Under the pieces are notes generated by a model. It saw only the letters and a program-made list of their open reading frames with translations, ran no database searches and was not told the origin of the DNA. The position numbers were made by a program, and so were the translations under genes. DNA of 64,000 bases, taken from positions 186,001 through 250,000 of the forward strand of contig NZ_FRCC01000003.1 of the NCBI RefSeq assembly GCF_900142775.1. The letters run 5' to 3'. The stretch is from Flavobacterium flevense. Its GTDB lineage: Bacteria > Bacteroidota > Bacteroidia > Flavobacteriales > Flavobacteriaceae. Positions 52,859 through 61,816 of this stretch are shown here, piece after piece (position 1 is the first letter of the stretch; each line of letters begins with the position of its first letter).

Positions 52859-53338
52859 TTATTCCGGACTTTCAACATTAAGATTTTGAAACGCTTTTTC
52901 AGAACGAATTTCGGTATGGCGAATCTCTCCTCCTGATGTTCCTACTTTTGTAGAAAAGAATACAGCAACTAAAGCTATAATAGCAATAGCATACGAAAAG
53001 AATCCGGCTTTAGAATGTTTTTTGATATTGGTTATTAGTCCAATACTAGAAACAACTCCCAGTAAATACATGATAATTGCAAATTTCTCCGCTAATTCTT
53101 CATGATTATGGATGATTTCGTGACCAATATTTGGCATATCTTCGACTAATTCTTCAGCTCCTTCCCCTGTAGCCATACTAAAGACTGCGAAAATGGCAGC
53201 AATTATAAATAAAAAAAACGCGGTGTTTTTGACAGGAATATTTTTAAAATAAATTCCTCCTATTAAAACCAACAAACCTAAAATAGTACCAACGATTGGA
53301 AAATGATTTACCAACATGTGTAAGTGAGCGTCGTTCAT
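52859..53338 (-). CDS. DUF2231-like small membrane protein
   Basis: 159 aa with four membrane segments: FPIVGTILGLLVLIGGIYF, AFFLFIIAAIFAVFSMATG, FAIIMYLLGVVSSIGLITN and AGFFSYAIAIIALVAVFFS. His residues near the membrane face (NDAHLHMLVNHFPIVG, GHEIIHNHEEL) could bind haem or metal. It is 30 bases after the ferritin-like/VIT1 gene on the same strand and is the last gene of that operon. The exact family assignment is moderate. Confidence 0.65.
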   Translation of the reverse strand: MNDAHLHMLVNHFPIVGTILGLLVLIGGIYFKNIPVKNTAFFLFIIAAIFAVFSMATGEGAEELVEDMPNIGHEIIHNHEELAEKFAIIMYLLGVVSSIGLITNIKKHSKAGFFSYAIAIIALVAVFFSTKVGTSGGEIRHTEIRSEKAFQNLNVESPE

Positions 53339-53368
53339 AATAATCTTATTTTTTATATTAATTTTGTT

Positions 53369-54487
53369 TTAACCCGCTAAAGAAACCCCTATTAACGAAC
53401 CTATTCCGTAAGTGACTGCAGCTGCAGCGAGACCAAATAAAACTTGTCTGAAACCTGAGAATAGAATTCCTTTCCCGGTCAGTAAAGTAATCGCTGCGCC
53501 AATACCAAAAAGACCAATAACACAGCTTCCTAAGCTCAATAAAATTGCTTTTTCTCCTTCAAGAAACAGAAAAGGATATAACGGAATAATTGCTCCAATT
53601 GAAAACAAAATAAATGATGCAATGGCTGCTTCCCAGGCTGAACCACCCAGTTCTTCTTTATCAATTCCTAATTCTTCGGTAATAATTGCATCTATCGCAG
53701 TATCGGGATTTTCAAATGCTTTTTCAGCTAATTTTTGCGCTTCATCCGCATTCATTCCTTTGGCTTGATAGAGCAAGACTAACTCTTTCTTTTCATCCTC
53801 AGGAGAAGCTTCCAGTTCTTCCATTTCTAAATCGATTTGGCGTTGGTTTAATTCTCTCGAACTTTGTACCGATAGCCATTCGCCTAATGCCATCGAAATT
53901 GATCCTGCCAAAAGTCCTGCAATTCCGGTTAACAGTACTGTATTATTGGAAACCGCAGCTCCAACAACTCCCATAACCAGACTCATATTAGAAACCAAAC
54001 CATCATTAGCCCCTAAAACGGCAGCACGTAAAGCATTACCTCCAACTGATTTATGACGGCTTTCAAATTTAGACAATAAACCTCCTGAAACATTCAGAGC
54101 TTCATTTTGACTAACAGCTTCAATAATATTCAAATGATTGTGTTCAAAACCAGACGCTTTAATTCCTTTAACTTTTTTGTGTTTTATGGCATTTTCAGCA
54201 AATTCTTTTTCAATGTTAGACAAACTACTGATAATACTGCCGTAACCAAAATATTTTCCAGCTTTTAGCTGCCATTTAGCTCTTGTGGAAGCTTGTGGCA
54301 TTTTGTAACTTTTCTCCATAGATTTTATTTTGGAAAGAATGTGATCAGCATGGCTATTTTCTATTTCGGCCAAACCATACAAAACTTTACTCAAATTTGG
54401 ATCACTTTGAATGCTGGCAATATTCTGGTAAAGAAAAGCAGTATCTACTTCAGTCTGCAATTGATTTTTTAGCTTCTTTATATCCAT
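53369..54487 (-). CDS. membrane-bound ferritin-like / VIT1 transporter (MbfA-like)
   Basis: 372 aa. Residues 1-150 form a ferritin-like/rubrerythrin-type helical bundle with metal-binding Glu/His candidates at E13, E41/E43 and H46 (AEIENSHADH). Residues 155-372 form a VIT1/CCC1 domain: ALRAAVLGANDGLVSNMSLVMGV, GSISMALGEWLSVQSSREL, the amphipathic EAS-EDEKKELVLLYQAKGMN, then three more membrane segments. In characterised MbfA proteins this fusion exports iron. Its position 10 bases after the histidine kinase gene ties it to the two-component system. Confidence 0.85.
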   Translation of the reverse strand: MDIKKLKNQLQTEVDTAFLYQNIASIQSDPNLSKVLYGLAEIENSHADHILSKIKSMEKSYKMPQASTRAKWQLKAGKYFGYGSIISSLSNIEKEFAENAIKHKKVKGIKASGFEHNHLNIIEAVSQNEALNVSGGLLSKFESRHKSVGGNALRAAVLGANDGLVSNMSLVMGVVGAAVSNNTVLLTGIAGLLAGSISMALGEWLSVQSSRELNQRQIDLEMEELEASPEDEKKELVLLYQAKGMNADEAQKLAEKAFENPDTAIDAIITEELGIDKEELGGSAWEAAIASFILFSIGAIIPLYPFLFLEGEKAILLSLGSCVIGLFGIGAAITLLTGKGILFSGFRQVLFGLAAAAVTYGIGSLIGVSLAG

Positions 54488-54497
54488 TTTAAAAATA

Positions 54498-55886
54498 TTA
54501 ATTAGTAAAAGGAAAACTTAAGATAACTTGTGTGCCACTATTTTCTTTACTCGAAATTTCAATTTCAATATTTAGCAAAGTACATAATTTTCGAACAATA
54601 GATAAGCCTAATCCTGTTCCTTTAATTTCCGGATGACTTATGGAGTCAGAGCGATAAAACTGATGGAATATTTTTTCTAAATCAGCTTCAGCAATTCCTA
54701 TCCCTTCATCAATAATAGCACATTTAATTGTATTATTTTCTTTATATAATTTAATAATTAAGACTGTGTCAGAATCTGAATATTTGATTGCATTCGAAAT
54801 CAAATTAGTCAAAATAATAGACAGTAAATAAGGATCTGTATTTACTAAACTGTTTTTAGTGAATTCCGTTTTAATTTTAATTTTTTTCGCGTCTATAACA
54901 GTCGAAAACCTTGAAATAACTTCGAGAACAACACTATTTAAGGCTACATTTTCTATTTTAAGTGTTTGGTTTTGATTTTCAAATCTGGCTAATAACAGCA
55001 ATTGATCCACCAGATGATTCAACCGATTAACTTCAGAAATACAATAATTAATTTTATCCTGATATTCTTGCTGATTACGGGGTTTTCTAATCAGGACTTC
55101 TAATGTTCCTTTAAGAACAGTTAATGGAGTTCTCAGCTCGTGAGAAGCATCTGAGGTGAATTGTTTTTCTCTCTCCACCGCATTTTCAATTCGATCCAAT
55201 AAGTCATTTATAGTCTTGGATAGTATATACAATTCGTCTTTATTTTGCGGTAAAACAATCCGTTCTTTGAGATTGTCTTTAGTAATTTTGCTTGAAATTT
55301 CTGTAATTAGAGTTACCGGACTGATACTTCTTCCGGCAATCAATCTTGCAATGAGGAAAAGTAACAGTAATATTAACGGAAAAGCAATTAAGAGTGTTTC
55401 TCTTAAATTATTTAAAATCATTGTTGCATCATCCAGCGACATGGCAATAAATAAGTACCCGGTTACTTTATTTTTGTTTAGAAGCGGAACCTGAATTTGT
55501 CTTATGGGTTTTTTATTCAGGTAAGTGTCAATAAATTGATTGTTTAATTTTGTGGAATACATTTTAAGTTGCAGTCCTTTTAAATTGGGAGATTTATCAA
55601 TTAATTGATGGTTAATATCTAAAAATTGTACAAAAACCGGATTCACATTTACAGTATTGTGTTCTCGTTCCCGCCATTCGTCCACTTGAATTAAATACGT
55701 TTCATTAGGGTCAAACTCAATTTCTTCTAAATGCTTATTGACTTCATCTGTAATATCTTCATTAATGTGACTATTTACACTATGATTAATAACATGATAT
55801 ATTACAAAAAAAACGACTCCTACCAGTAATCCGGTACTAATGATATAATAAAAAGCAATTCTGTTTTTGAATGAAAATGAAAACAT
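54498..55886 (-). CDS. sensor histidine kinase
   Basis: 462 aa. Membrane segments near residues 10-32 and 165-187 flank a periplasmic sensor region of about 130 residues. A HAMP domain follows (GRSISPVTLITEISSKITKDNLKERI). HisKA has the phospho-acceptor in FTSDASHELRTPLTVLKG near residue 247, and HATPase_c has NLISNAIKYS, DEGIGIAEADLEKIFHQFYR and GTGLGLSIVRKL. It partners with the regulator gene 5 bases upstream. The inducing signal is unknown; the operon suggests metal or envelope redox state. Confidence 0.93.
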   Translation of the reverse strand: MFSFSFKNRIAFYYIISTGLLVGVVFFVIYHVINHSVNSHINEDITDEVNKHLEEIEFDPNETYLIQVDEWREREHNTVNVNPVFVQFLDINHQLIDKSPNLKGLQLKMYSTKLNNQFIDTYLNKKPIRQIQVPLLNKNKVTGYLFIAMSLDDATMILNNLRETLLIAFPLILLLLFLIARLIAGRSISPVTLITEISSKITKDNLKERIVLPQNKDELYILSKTINDLLDRIENAVEREKQFTSDASHELRTPLTVLKGTLEVLIRKPRNQQEYQDKINYCISEVNRLNHLVDQLLLLARFENQNQTLKIENVALNSVVLEVISRFSTVIDAKKIKIKTEFTKNSLVNTDPYLLSIILTNLISNAIKYSDSDTVLIIKLYKENNTIKCAIIDEGIGIAEADLEKIFHQFYRSDSISHPEIKGTGLGLSIVRKLCTLLNIEIEISSKENSGTQVILSFPFTN

Positions 55887-55891
55887 AGCAT

Positions 55892-56560
55892 TTAGTTTAA
55901 ATCATTAGCAATATAGCCAACTCCCCTAATAGTTTTTATTAATTCTTCGTCTTTATTTAAATTTAATTTTTTACGAATGGAATTAATAAAAACATCTATA
56001 ACACCCGTATCGTATTCAAAATGAATATTCCAGACATCCTCTATAATCTGAGTACGTGTGCAGACTTTTCCTTTGTTTTGAACCAAATAACAAAGTAATT
56101 CAAACTCTCGTTGAGTAAGATGAATTTCCTCTTTATTACTAATGACAAGATGTTTTGCCAGATTTATATCGATTGTGCCTAATCTCAATATTTCTGTTTC
56201 AGTTTGATTTCTAAAATGTACTTTTATTCTTTCGATTAATTCATCAAAACTAAATGGTTTTTTGATATAATCGTTAGCACCTGCCTGGAGTCCTTCAATA
56301 GTTTCCTGGATGGTATCTCTGGCAGTTAAAAAAAGAATGGGAGTTGTTTTATCCTGAATTCTAATAGCTTTACAAACTTCGAGACCAGTCATTTTAGGTA
56401 ACATCCAATCCAGAAGGATGATATTTGCCTTTTGATTTAAAGCTTTTTCCAGTCCAGCCTCACCATCATTAGCAACCTCGACCGTGTAACCTTCCTCCTC
56501 TAAACCTTGTTGGAGAAAATTAGCAATTCCTATTTCATCTTCTACTATTAGAATTTTCAT
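55892..56560 (-). CDS. OmpR-family response regulator
   Basis: 222 aa. The receiver domain has acidic D8/E9, phosphorylatable D51 in IILLDWMLPKMTG, and Lys in DYIKKPFSFDEL. The C-terminal winged helix has EIHLTQREFELLCYLVQNKGKVCTRTQIIEDVW and the recognition-helix part FEYDTGVIDVFINSIRKKL. Such regulators bind direct repeats with an 11-bp period, like those at 59608-59670. It is co-transcribed with the kinase and DUF3570 genes (1-base gap). Confidence 0.94.
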   Translation of the reverse strand: MKILIVEDEIGIANFLQQGLEEEGYTVEVANDGEAGLEKALNQKANIILLDWMLPKMTGLEVCKAIRIQDKTTPILFLTARDTIQETIEGLQAGANDYIKKPFSFDELIERIKVHFRNQTETEILRLGTIDINLAKHLVISNKEEIHLTQREFELLCYLVQNKGKVCTRTQIIEDVWNIHFEYDTGVIDVFINSIRKKLNLNKDEELIKTIRGVGYIANDLN

Positions 56561-56561
56561 C

Positions 56562-57878
56562 TTATTGCATTATAAATTTAATTCCTAAAGATATGATATC
56601 TGCTTGTAAGCCGTCACTTCTGTCATAATGATTATATCTGAAATCTATATTTTTCAAGCCCAGTTTCCAGACTTTAGCATTTGTGAAAATATCAGTATAA
56701 TTAATTCCAAAACCATATTGATTGGCATCAAAAGAAGATAAATCGTAATCAGAAGTGTAGTATTTCTCTGTTGATAAATGCGTATTTATTGGTGCAAAAT
56801 AATCGGAAGCTGTTTGAATATAGTAACGATACATAGGGAAAACAGTAAACTTACTGCTAATTTTTACAGGTAATTCAATATTCGCGGTATGGGACTGGAT
56901 GCCCCAATTATCAGAATAAAACCGATAATATGTTCGTAATACCATTCGCTCATTAATGTAATAATGCAATCTTGCCCCAATAGGTACTTTAAAACGACTA
57001 TCAGGCAAGCGTTCAATATCATTTGCCAGCTGAAAATCATTGATAAAAGACGGATTAATATCTTTAAAATATACTCTTTGATAAGGTGTAGAAAGCAATC
57101 CCTGCTGTTGCAAAATATCTAAAAATACAGAAAGCTGTAGTTTTTTGGTAATAATTTGTGACAAGCTTAGAGAAACAGAATAGGAATTTCTGTTTTTATC
57201 CTGATGAAATGTAAACTGAGCAGGATTATAACTTGTATTTCCTGTAATGGTAAAATAATTAAAGATTCCTCCGTTTAAATTATTACCATTATCTTTAAAA
57301 TCCTGTAATTCTTTAGGATATATAGGTTTCCAGGTATCTAAATAAGCACTTGCCGAAAGACTCAGTTCAGTATTTTTATCATTAAACTCTTTGGTTATTC
57401 CACCACCAAAACCAAGCGAAGAATAATCATATTCTTTTGAAGCAGAAATATGAGCATTCCAGATTGTATTTCTGTCATCTGAACTGGCTGAATAGGATAA
57501 TGCTAAAGTAGCTAATTGATCAGATTGTGAGGCTCCTGAACTGGACTGCCAGGGAGTTGGGTTTTGAGTATCAAATGGATTAATATTACTGGATGAAGCT
57601 GAGGAATAAGCAGATATACCTACATCAGCAGTTAATATTTCATCATCACTCAAGGGCATCGCTACCACAATTGCAGCCGTTACATCGCTTAAGTTTTCTG
57701 TACCGCTTCCTCCTGAAACTGCCGAATGAATTCCGTCTTGCTGATAATAACTAGACAAAAAGTCAACTTCAGTAGTTTCTAAAACTCTTTTTTTGAAGCC
57801 CACTTCGGTAGCTTCTTTTTCTTGTGCAATACCTGAAAAAACAGAAAAAAGAAATAATATGAATGCTATTCTTTTCAT
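56562..57878 (-). CDS. DUF3570 outer-membrane-like beta-barrel protein
   Basis: 438 aa. A signal peptide (IAFILFLFSVFSGIAQE) precedes a long series of alternating amphipathic strands rich in Tyr/Ser/Asn. The start TEVDFLSSYYQQDGIHSAVSGGSGTENLSDVTAAIVVAMP and the ending in an aromatic strand (ADIISLGIKFIMQ) fit an outer-membrane barrel of the DUF3570 family. The family often sits beside DUF4266 and ApbE genes, as here. The function is unknown; a redox or metal role with the flavinylating enzyme is inferred. Confidence 0.85.
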   Translation of the reverse strand: MKRIAFILFLFSVFSGIAQEKEATEVGFKKRVLETTEVDFLSSYYQQDGIHSAVSGGSGTENLSDVTAAIVVAMPLSDDEILTADVGISAYSSASSSNINPFDTQNPTPWQSSSGASQSDQLATLALSYSASSDDRNTIWNAHISASKEYDYSSLGFGGGITKEFNDKNTELSLSASAYLDTWKPIYPKELQDFKDNGNNLNGGIFNYFTITGNTSYNPAQFTFHQDKNRNSYSVSLSLSQIITKKLQLSVFLDILQQQGLLSTPYQRVYFKDINPSFINDFQLANDIERLPDSRFKVPIGARLHYYINERMVLRTYYRFYSDNWGIQSHTANIELPVKISSKFTVFPMYRYYIQTASDYFAPINTHLSTEKYYTSDYDLSSFDANQYGFGINYTDIFTNAKVWKLGLKNIDFRYNHYDRSDGLQADIISLGIKFIMQ

Positions 57879-57911
57879 ACAAAAATTGGATTTATTATAT
57901 CTTTTTTAGAA

Positions 57912-58121
57912 TTAATTACAGCCACAGCCTCCGCCGGTTTTACCACCATTGGCTCCAGCCGATGCCTCTCTGTACACTTGAAAAGTAGTTTCAAATCTTT
58001 CAGATGTCCTTGCTGATAATTTCATATCCGGATCATTAATGGCTATTTTTTCATATTCTTTTACAGCTGAACAAGCTTGCAAACAAAATAAAACCAACAG
58101 ACCAATTACTATTTTTCTCAT
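57912..58121 (-). CDS. DUF4266 small Cys-rich lipoprotein (69 aa)
   Basis: A lipoprotein signal with lipobox VLFCLQACSAV (Cys at residue 17) is followed by AINDPDMKLSARTSERFETTFQVYREASAGANGG and the Cys-rich ending KTGGGCGCN. The two terminal Cys separated by Gly are the family hallmark and could carry a metal, haem or a disulfide. Its stop abuts the ApbE gene start side (ApbE lies immediately upstream with no gap), so the two are translated together. Confidence 0.85.
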   Translation of the reverse strand: MRKIVIGLLVLFCLQACSAVKEYEKIAINDPDMKLSARTSERFETTFQVYREASAGANGGKTGGGCGCN

Positions 58122-59105
58122 TTAGTTAAATTTTTTAATATCAATATTTTTAGAAGTATGTATTTCGCCTTTGTCATCCACAATTATACACTCAATCCCT
58201 TTTAATTGATTGACTAAATCCAGTCCTGTTTCTACTCCCAAAACAAAAACGCCTGTGGCCAAAGCATCAGCAATTTCAGTTTGCCTGGCAAAAATGGAAA
58301 CACTTACCACACCTTGAGCAGGGTAACCTGTTCTGGGATCTATGATATGTGCATAGCGGATACCATTAAAAATGACATATTTTTCATAACTGCCAGATGT
58401 TTCTACAGCACTGTCATCGAGTGAAAAAGTAGCAAAAATTTTATTTTTATTCATTGGATTGACAATCGCAACTGTCCAGGGTTTTCCGTTAGTTTGTTTT
58501 CCCCAGGCATTAATATCTCCTGAAACATTCACAATACCTGACAGGCAACCTTTATTTTTAAGTAATTCTTTAACTTTATCTGCAATATAACCCTGCCCTA
58601 TTCCGCCAAGTCCCAGCTTCATTCCTTCCATTTTAAGAAATACTGTTTGCTCCTTAGCATTGAGAATGATTTTTTTATATCCAATTTTAGAAACCGAATT
58701 TTTGATTGCCTCTTCTGATGGCATTGTTGTCATACTGCCATCAAATTTCCATATTTTATCCATCGATGCATAGGAAATATCAAATGCTCCGGAAGTAATT
58801 TGGGAGACTTTAATAGCCCTTTCTATTAAATTAAATACTTCTTTATCTACTTTGACTGCTTTAATTCCTGCATTATTATTAACATTAGAAATTTGTGAAC
58901 CCGGAATCCAATCAGAAATTAAATTTTCAATTCGTTTAACTTCAGCTACTGCCATATCGATATAAAAATCTGCCTGAATTGTATCTTTGGCAACCACTGT
59001 CATTTCAAATGGACTACCCAGCATCGATAATTTTCTTTTATGTGTAATTTGTCCAAAAGAAATAAAGCTTAAGCTAAAAAAAAGTAAACAGATGATGTTT
59101 TTCAT
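58122..59105 (-). CDS. apbE: FAD:protein FMN transferase
   Basis: 327 aa with an N-terminal signal (IICLLFFSLSFISFGQ). It transfers FMN from FAD to Thr/Ser of exported target proteins. Family motifs are KRKLSMLGSPFEMTVV, LGLGGIGQGYIADKV, GDINAWGKQ, and the metal-binding SGSYEKYVIFNGIRYAHIIDPRTGYPAQGV. No conserved flavinylation target (S(T)GA[S/T]-type) is obvious in its small neighbours, so the substrate may be elsewhere or atypical. It overlaps the thioredoxin gene by one base. Confidence 0.94.
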   Translation of the reverse strand: MKNIICLLFFSLSFISFGQITHKRKLSMLGSPFEMTVVAKDTIQADFYIDMAVAEVKRIENLISDWIPGSQISNVNNNAGIKAVKVDKEVFNLIERAIKVSQITSGAFDISYASMDKIWKFDGSMTTMPSEEAIKNSVSKIGYKKIILNAKEQTVFLKMEGMKLGLGGIGQGYIADKVKELLKNKGCLSGIVNVSGDINAWGKQTNGKPWTVAIVNPMNKNKIFATFSLDDSAVETSGSYEKYVIFNGIRYAHIIDPRTGYPAQGVVSVSIFARQTEIADALATGVFVLGVETGLDLVNQLKGIECIIVDDKGEIHTSKNIDIKKFN

Positions 59106-59539
59106 TATTTTTCCAATGAATGAAGCAGTTGAATATAATCTGAAGCGGAGATATTTTTAAAACCTGTCATTCCTATTAATTCTTCATTTTTGTTTAAAAG
59201 AATAACCAATGGAAAGCTTCCGTTGCGATTGTATTTTTCAGCCAGTTTTTTGTTATTTTCTGCTTGTTCAGCAGTTAGTTGATTGGTTTTCTTTTTGGGA
59301 AAATCAGCTTTATAGATCACCCAGTTTTTATCGGATTCATTTTTAAAAGCTTCTGATTTCCAAACTACATTATCCAGCCGGATGCAAGGAGCACACCAAT
59401 CAGAACCCGAAAAAACAAGAAGGATGTTTTTATTTTCCTTTAAAGCCTGAGCTTTGGCATCATCAAAATTAGTTTGCCAATTTTGAGCAAATCCAATTGA
59501 ACTTAGCAATAGAAATAATAATAAAAATCTCTTTTTCAT
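59105..59539 (-). CDS. secreted thioredoxin-family protein
   Basis: 144 aa. A signal peptide (FLLLFLLLSSIGFAQ) precedes a thioredoxin-like domain. LLVFSGSDWCAPCIRLDNVVW holds the CxxC (W-C-A-P-C) near residue 52, and RNGSFPLVILLNKN the cis-Pro. It probably keeps periplasmic cysteines reduced, for example those of the neighbouring DUF4266 lipoprotein (inference). It is the first gene of the operon that runs to 52859. Confidence 0.9.
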   Translation of the reverse strand: MKKRFLLLFLLLSSIGFAQNWQTNFDDAKAQALKENKNILLVFSGSDWCAPCIRLDNVVWKSEAFKNESDKNWVIYKADFPKKKTNQLTAEQAENNKKLAEKYNRNGSFPLVILLNKNEELIGMTGFKNISASDYIQLLHSLEK

Positions 59540-59562
59540 TTTATAACATTTAATTTATACCC

Positions 59563-59570
59563 CAAAAGTA
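59563..59570 (-). promoter_or_regulatory. -7 promoter element of the thioredoxin-apbE operon
   Basis: The minus strand reads TACTTTTG (TAnnTTTG), 23 bases upstream of the start codon at 59539. Confidence 0.6.
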
Positions 59571-59607
59571 TTTCATTTATTAATATTAATGATTTATAAG
59601 AAGTTAT

Positions 59608-59670
59608 TTTAAGGCAATCTTAATTTTATAACTTAAGCAAATCTTAAGTAAATACTAAATCAATCTTAAG
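59608..59670. promoter_or_regulatory. CTTAAG direct repeats, putative response-regulator operator
   Basis: YTTAAK hexamers start at 59608 (TTTAAG), 59619 (CTTAAT), 59632, 59643 and 59665 (all CTTAAG), with a degenerate copy at 59654 (ACTAAA). Steps of 11 bp (twice) and 22 bp place two hexamers per dimer with a 5-base gap, exactly the layout used by OmpR/PmrA-type regulators. The last copy lies immediately upstream of the -33 region of the promoter at 59692, an activator position. Confidence 0.7.
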
Positions 59671-59691
59671 CAAAAAAAACAAAGTTGAAAG

Positions 59692-59699
59692 TACTTTTG
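59692..59699 (+). promoter_or_regulatory. -7 promoter element of the LTA-synthase-like gene
   Basis: TACTTTTG (TAnnTTTG), 12 bases before the start at 59712. No -33 match is seen; the CTTAAG repeats occupy that side. Confidence 0.6.
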
Positions 59700-59711
59700 A
59701 AATAAAAAATA

Positions 59712-61814
59712 ATGTCTTTTTTCAGAAAACTCAACTCGTTTTTTTATTTAGCATTCTTGTACCTGTTACTAAGTTTAGGATTAAGAATACTGCTCCTTTT
59801 TCATCCCATAACACAATCTTCTTTTTCAGGAATAGAAATTACAAAAATTCTTTCATTAGGCCTTGTTTCTGATATTTTTGTTTTTATACCTATTAGTAGT
59901 TTTTTATGGCTGTACCTTATTTTTATTTCTAATGCAAAATATCAGAAACCTTTTGGATACATTTATTTAGGATTATTAGTAGCACTATTTTTATACATTT
60001 TATCCGGAAAATCCATACTTACTGAATACGGCGGAGGTTTAGCTAAAGTTGGTTTAATTTTCATTGGAATCAAAACATTTTTATTCTCTTTATTACTTTT
60101 TTTACCCGGAAAACGGGATAAAATCCGGTATGGGTTATTTGCTTTTGTAATGTTCTTATATGTTGTTTTAATTTTACAAAATGCCATAAGCGAATACTTT
60201 TTCTGGAATGAATTTGGAGTGAAATACAATTTTATTGCTGTTAATTATTTGGTTTACACCAATGAAGTCATTGGAAATATCATGGAATCATATCCTGTGA
60301 TTCCCATTTTTACTACTTTATTTTTAATAGCAGGGATTATTACTTATTTTATCATCAAAAGATCAAAGATTTATATCGAAAAAATTCCTTCTGTTTTTGA
60401 AAAAATCCAAATCACTTTTATTTATTTTCTGTTGTTCAGTATTTCACTTTGGGCTGTTCCTAATTTAGCTAAAGCAGAGAATGCAACAAATGTTTTCACT
60501 AATGAATTACAGGCAAACGGGATTTATCGCTTTTATCTGGCATATGAAAACAGTGAATTAGATTATTTTAAATTCTACAAAACCTTACCTGAAAATAAAG
60601 TTTACGAGTTATTAGCAAGACAAATTCCTCACATTATAAATTTTTCAACCGCTAGACAAATTCAGTCTAAAAGTGCTGAAATACACAAGAACGTAGTCTT
60701 GATTACAATTGAAAGCTATAGTGCTGATTTTATGAAAATGTACGGAAATGATAAAAACATCACTCCGTTTTTAGATGATTTAGCTACAAAAAGCTTAGTT
60801 TTTACTAATTTATATGCATCAGGAAACAGAACCGTTCGAGGACTTGAAGCAGTTACCTTATGTCTTCCTCCTACAGCAGGGGAAAGTGTGGTAAAAAGAA
60901 AAGACAATAAACACAAATTCTCTACGGGAAGTGTTTTTAAATCTAAAGGATATCAGGTAAAATACCTGTATGGAGGTGATGCTTTTTTTGATAATATGGA
61001 AGATTTTTTTAGTGGAAACAATTATAATATCGTAGACAAAAAAAGTTTCCAACCCGAAGAAATTACTTTTTCCAATATTTGGGGTGTTTGTGATGAAGAT
61101 ATGGTAAATAAAGCTATTCAAATCATGAATACCGAAGCTCAATCAGGAAAACCTTTTTTCAATCACTGGATGACGGTAAGTAATCACAGACCTTTTACGT
61201 ATCCCAACAATAAAATTGATATTCCCGGAGACGCTAAATCCCGTGATGGGGGCGTAAAATATACCGATTACGCCCTGAAAAAATTCTTTTCGATGGCTCA
61301 AAAACAACCTTGGTTTAAGAATACTGTTTTTGTAATTGTTGCGGATCATTGTGCTTCCAGCGCAGGAAAAACAAAACTCCCCCTAGATAAATACCGAATT
61401 CCGGCGATGATTTATGCACCCGGATTTGTAAAACCAAAGCATTATATCCAACTGATGTCGCAAATTGACCTTATGCCTACTTTGTTTGGATTACTGAACT
61501 TCAATTACCAATCTAAATTTTTCGGACAGGATGTATTGAATAAGGACTACAAACCAAGAGCCTTAATTGCTACCTATCAGGATTTAGGTTTGATAAAAGA
61601 CAATGTTTTAACCATCCTTTCGCCTAAGCAACAAGTAAAACAATATGAATTGATTTTGAAACCAAAAGAAGGTATAGAAGCCGATTGTCAGTTGTATTAT
61701 GATGAAAAACCAATGAAAAAAGAAAGAATTGACTTAGTAAATGACGCAATTTCTTTTTATCAGACTGCCTCAGATGTTTTGAAGAAAAAGAAATACGAAA
61801 GACAGAAATTTTAA
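59712..61814 (+). CDS. LTA synthase-like membrane sulfatase-fold transferase
   Basis: 700 aa. Residues 1-265 hold about five to six membrane segments (FYLAFLYLLLSLGLRILLLF, LGLVSDIFVFIPISSFLWLYL and others), and the rest is an extracytoplasmic sulfatase domain. VVLITIESYSADFMKMYG has the first metal-binding Glu, SGNRTVRGLEAVTLCLPP the nucleophile Thr, and VFVIVADHCASSAGK plus KYRIPAMIYAPG the remaining metal ligands. Relatives add glycerol-phosphate or phosphoethanolamine to envelope polymers; the Gram-negative donor and acceptor here are unknown. The CTTAAG operator suggests control by the divergent two-component system. Confidence 0.9.
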   Translation: MSFFRKLNSFFYLAFLYLLLSLGLRILLLFHPITQSSFSGIEITKILSLGLVSDIFVFIPISSFLWLYLIFISNAKYQKPFGYIYLGLLVALFLYILSGKSILTEYGGGLAKVGLIFIGIKTFLFSLLLFLPGKRDKIRYGLFAFVMFLYVVLILQNAISEYFFWNEFGVKYNFIAVNYLVYTNEVIGNIMESYPVIPIFTTLFLIAGIITYFIIKRSKIYIEKIPSVFEKIQITFIYFLLFSISLWAVPNLAKAENATNVFTNELQANGIYRFYLAYENSELDYFKFYKTLPENKVYELLARQIPHIINFSTARQIQSKSAEIHKNVVLITIESYSADFMKMYGNDKNITPFLDDLATKSLVFTNLYASGNRTVRGLEAVTLCLPPTAGESVVKRKDNKHKFSTGSVFKSKGYQVKYLYGGDAFFDNMEDFFSGNNYNIVDKKSFQPEEITFSNIWGVCDEDMVNKAIQIMNTEAQSGKPFFNHWMTVSNHRPFTYPNNKIDIPGDAKSRDGGVKYTDYALKKFFSMAQKQPWFKNTVFVIVADHCASSAGKTKLPLDKYRIPAMIYAPGFVKPKHYIQLMSQIDLMPTLFGLLNFNYQSKFFGQDVLNKDYKPRALIATYQDLGLIKDNVLTILSPKQQVKQYELILKPKEGIEADCQLYYDEKPMKKERIDLVNDAISFYQTASDVLKKKKYERQKF

Positions 61815-61816
61815 AT

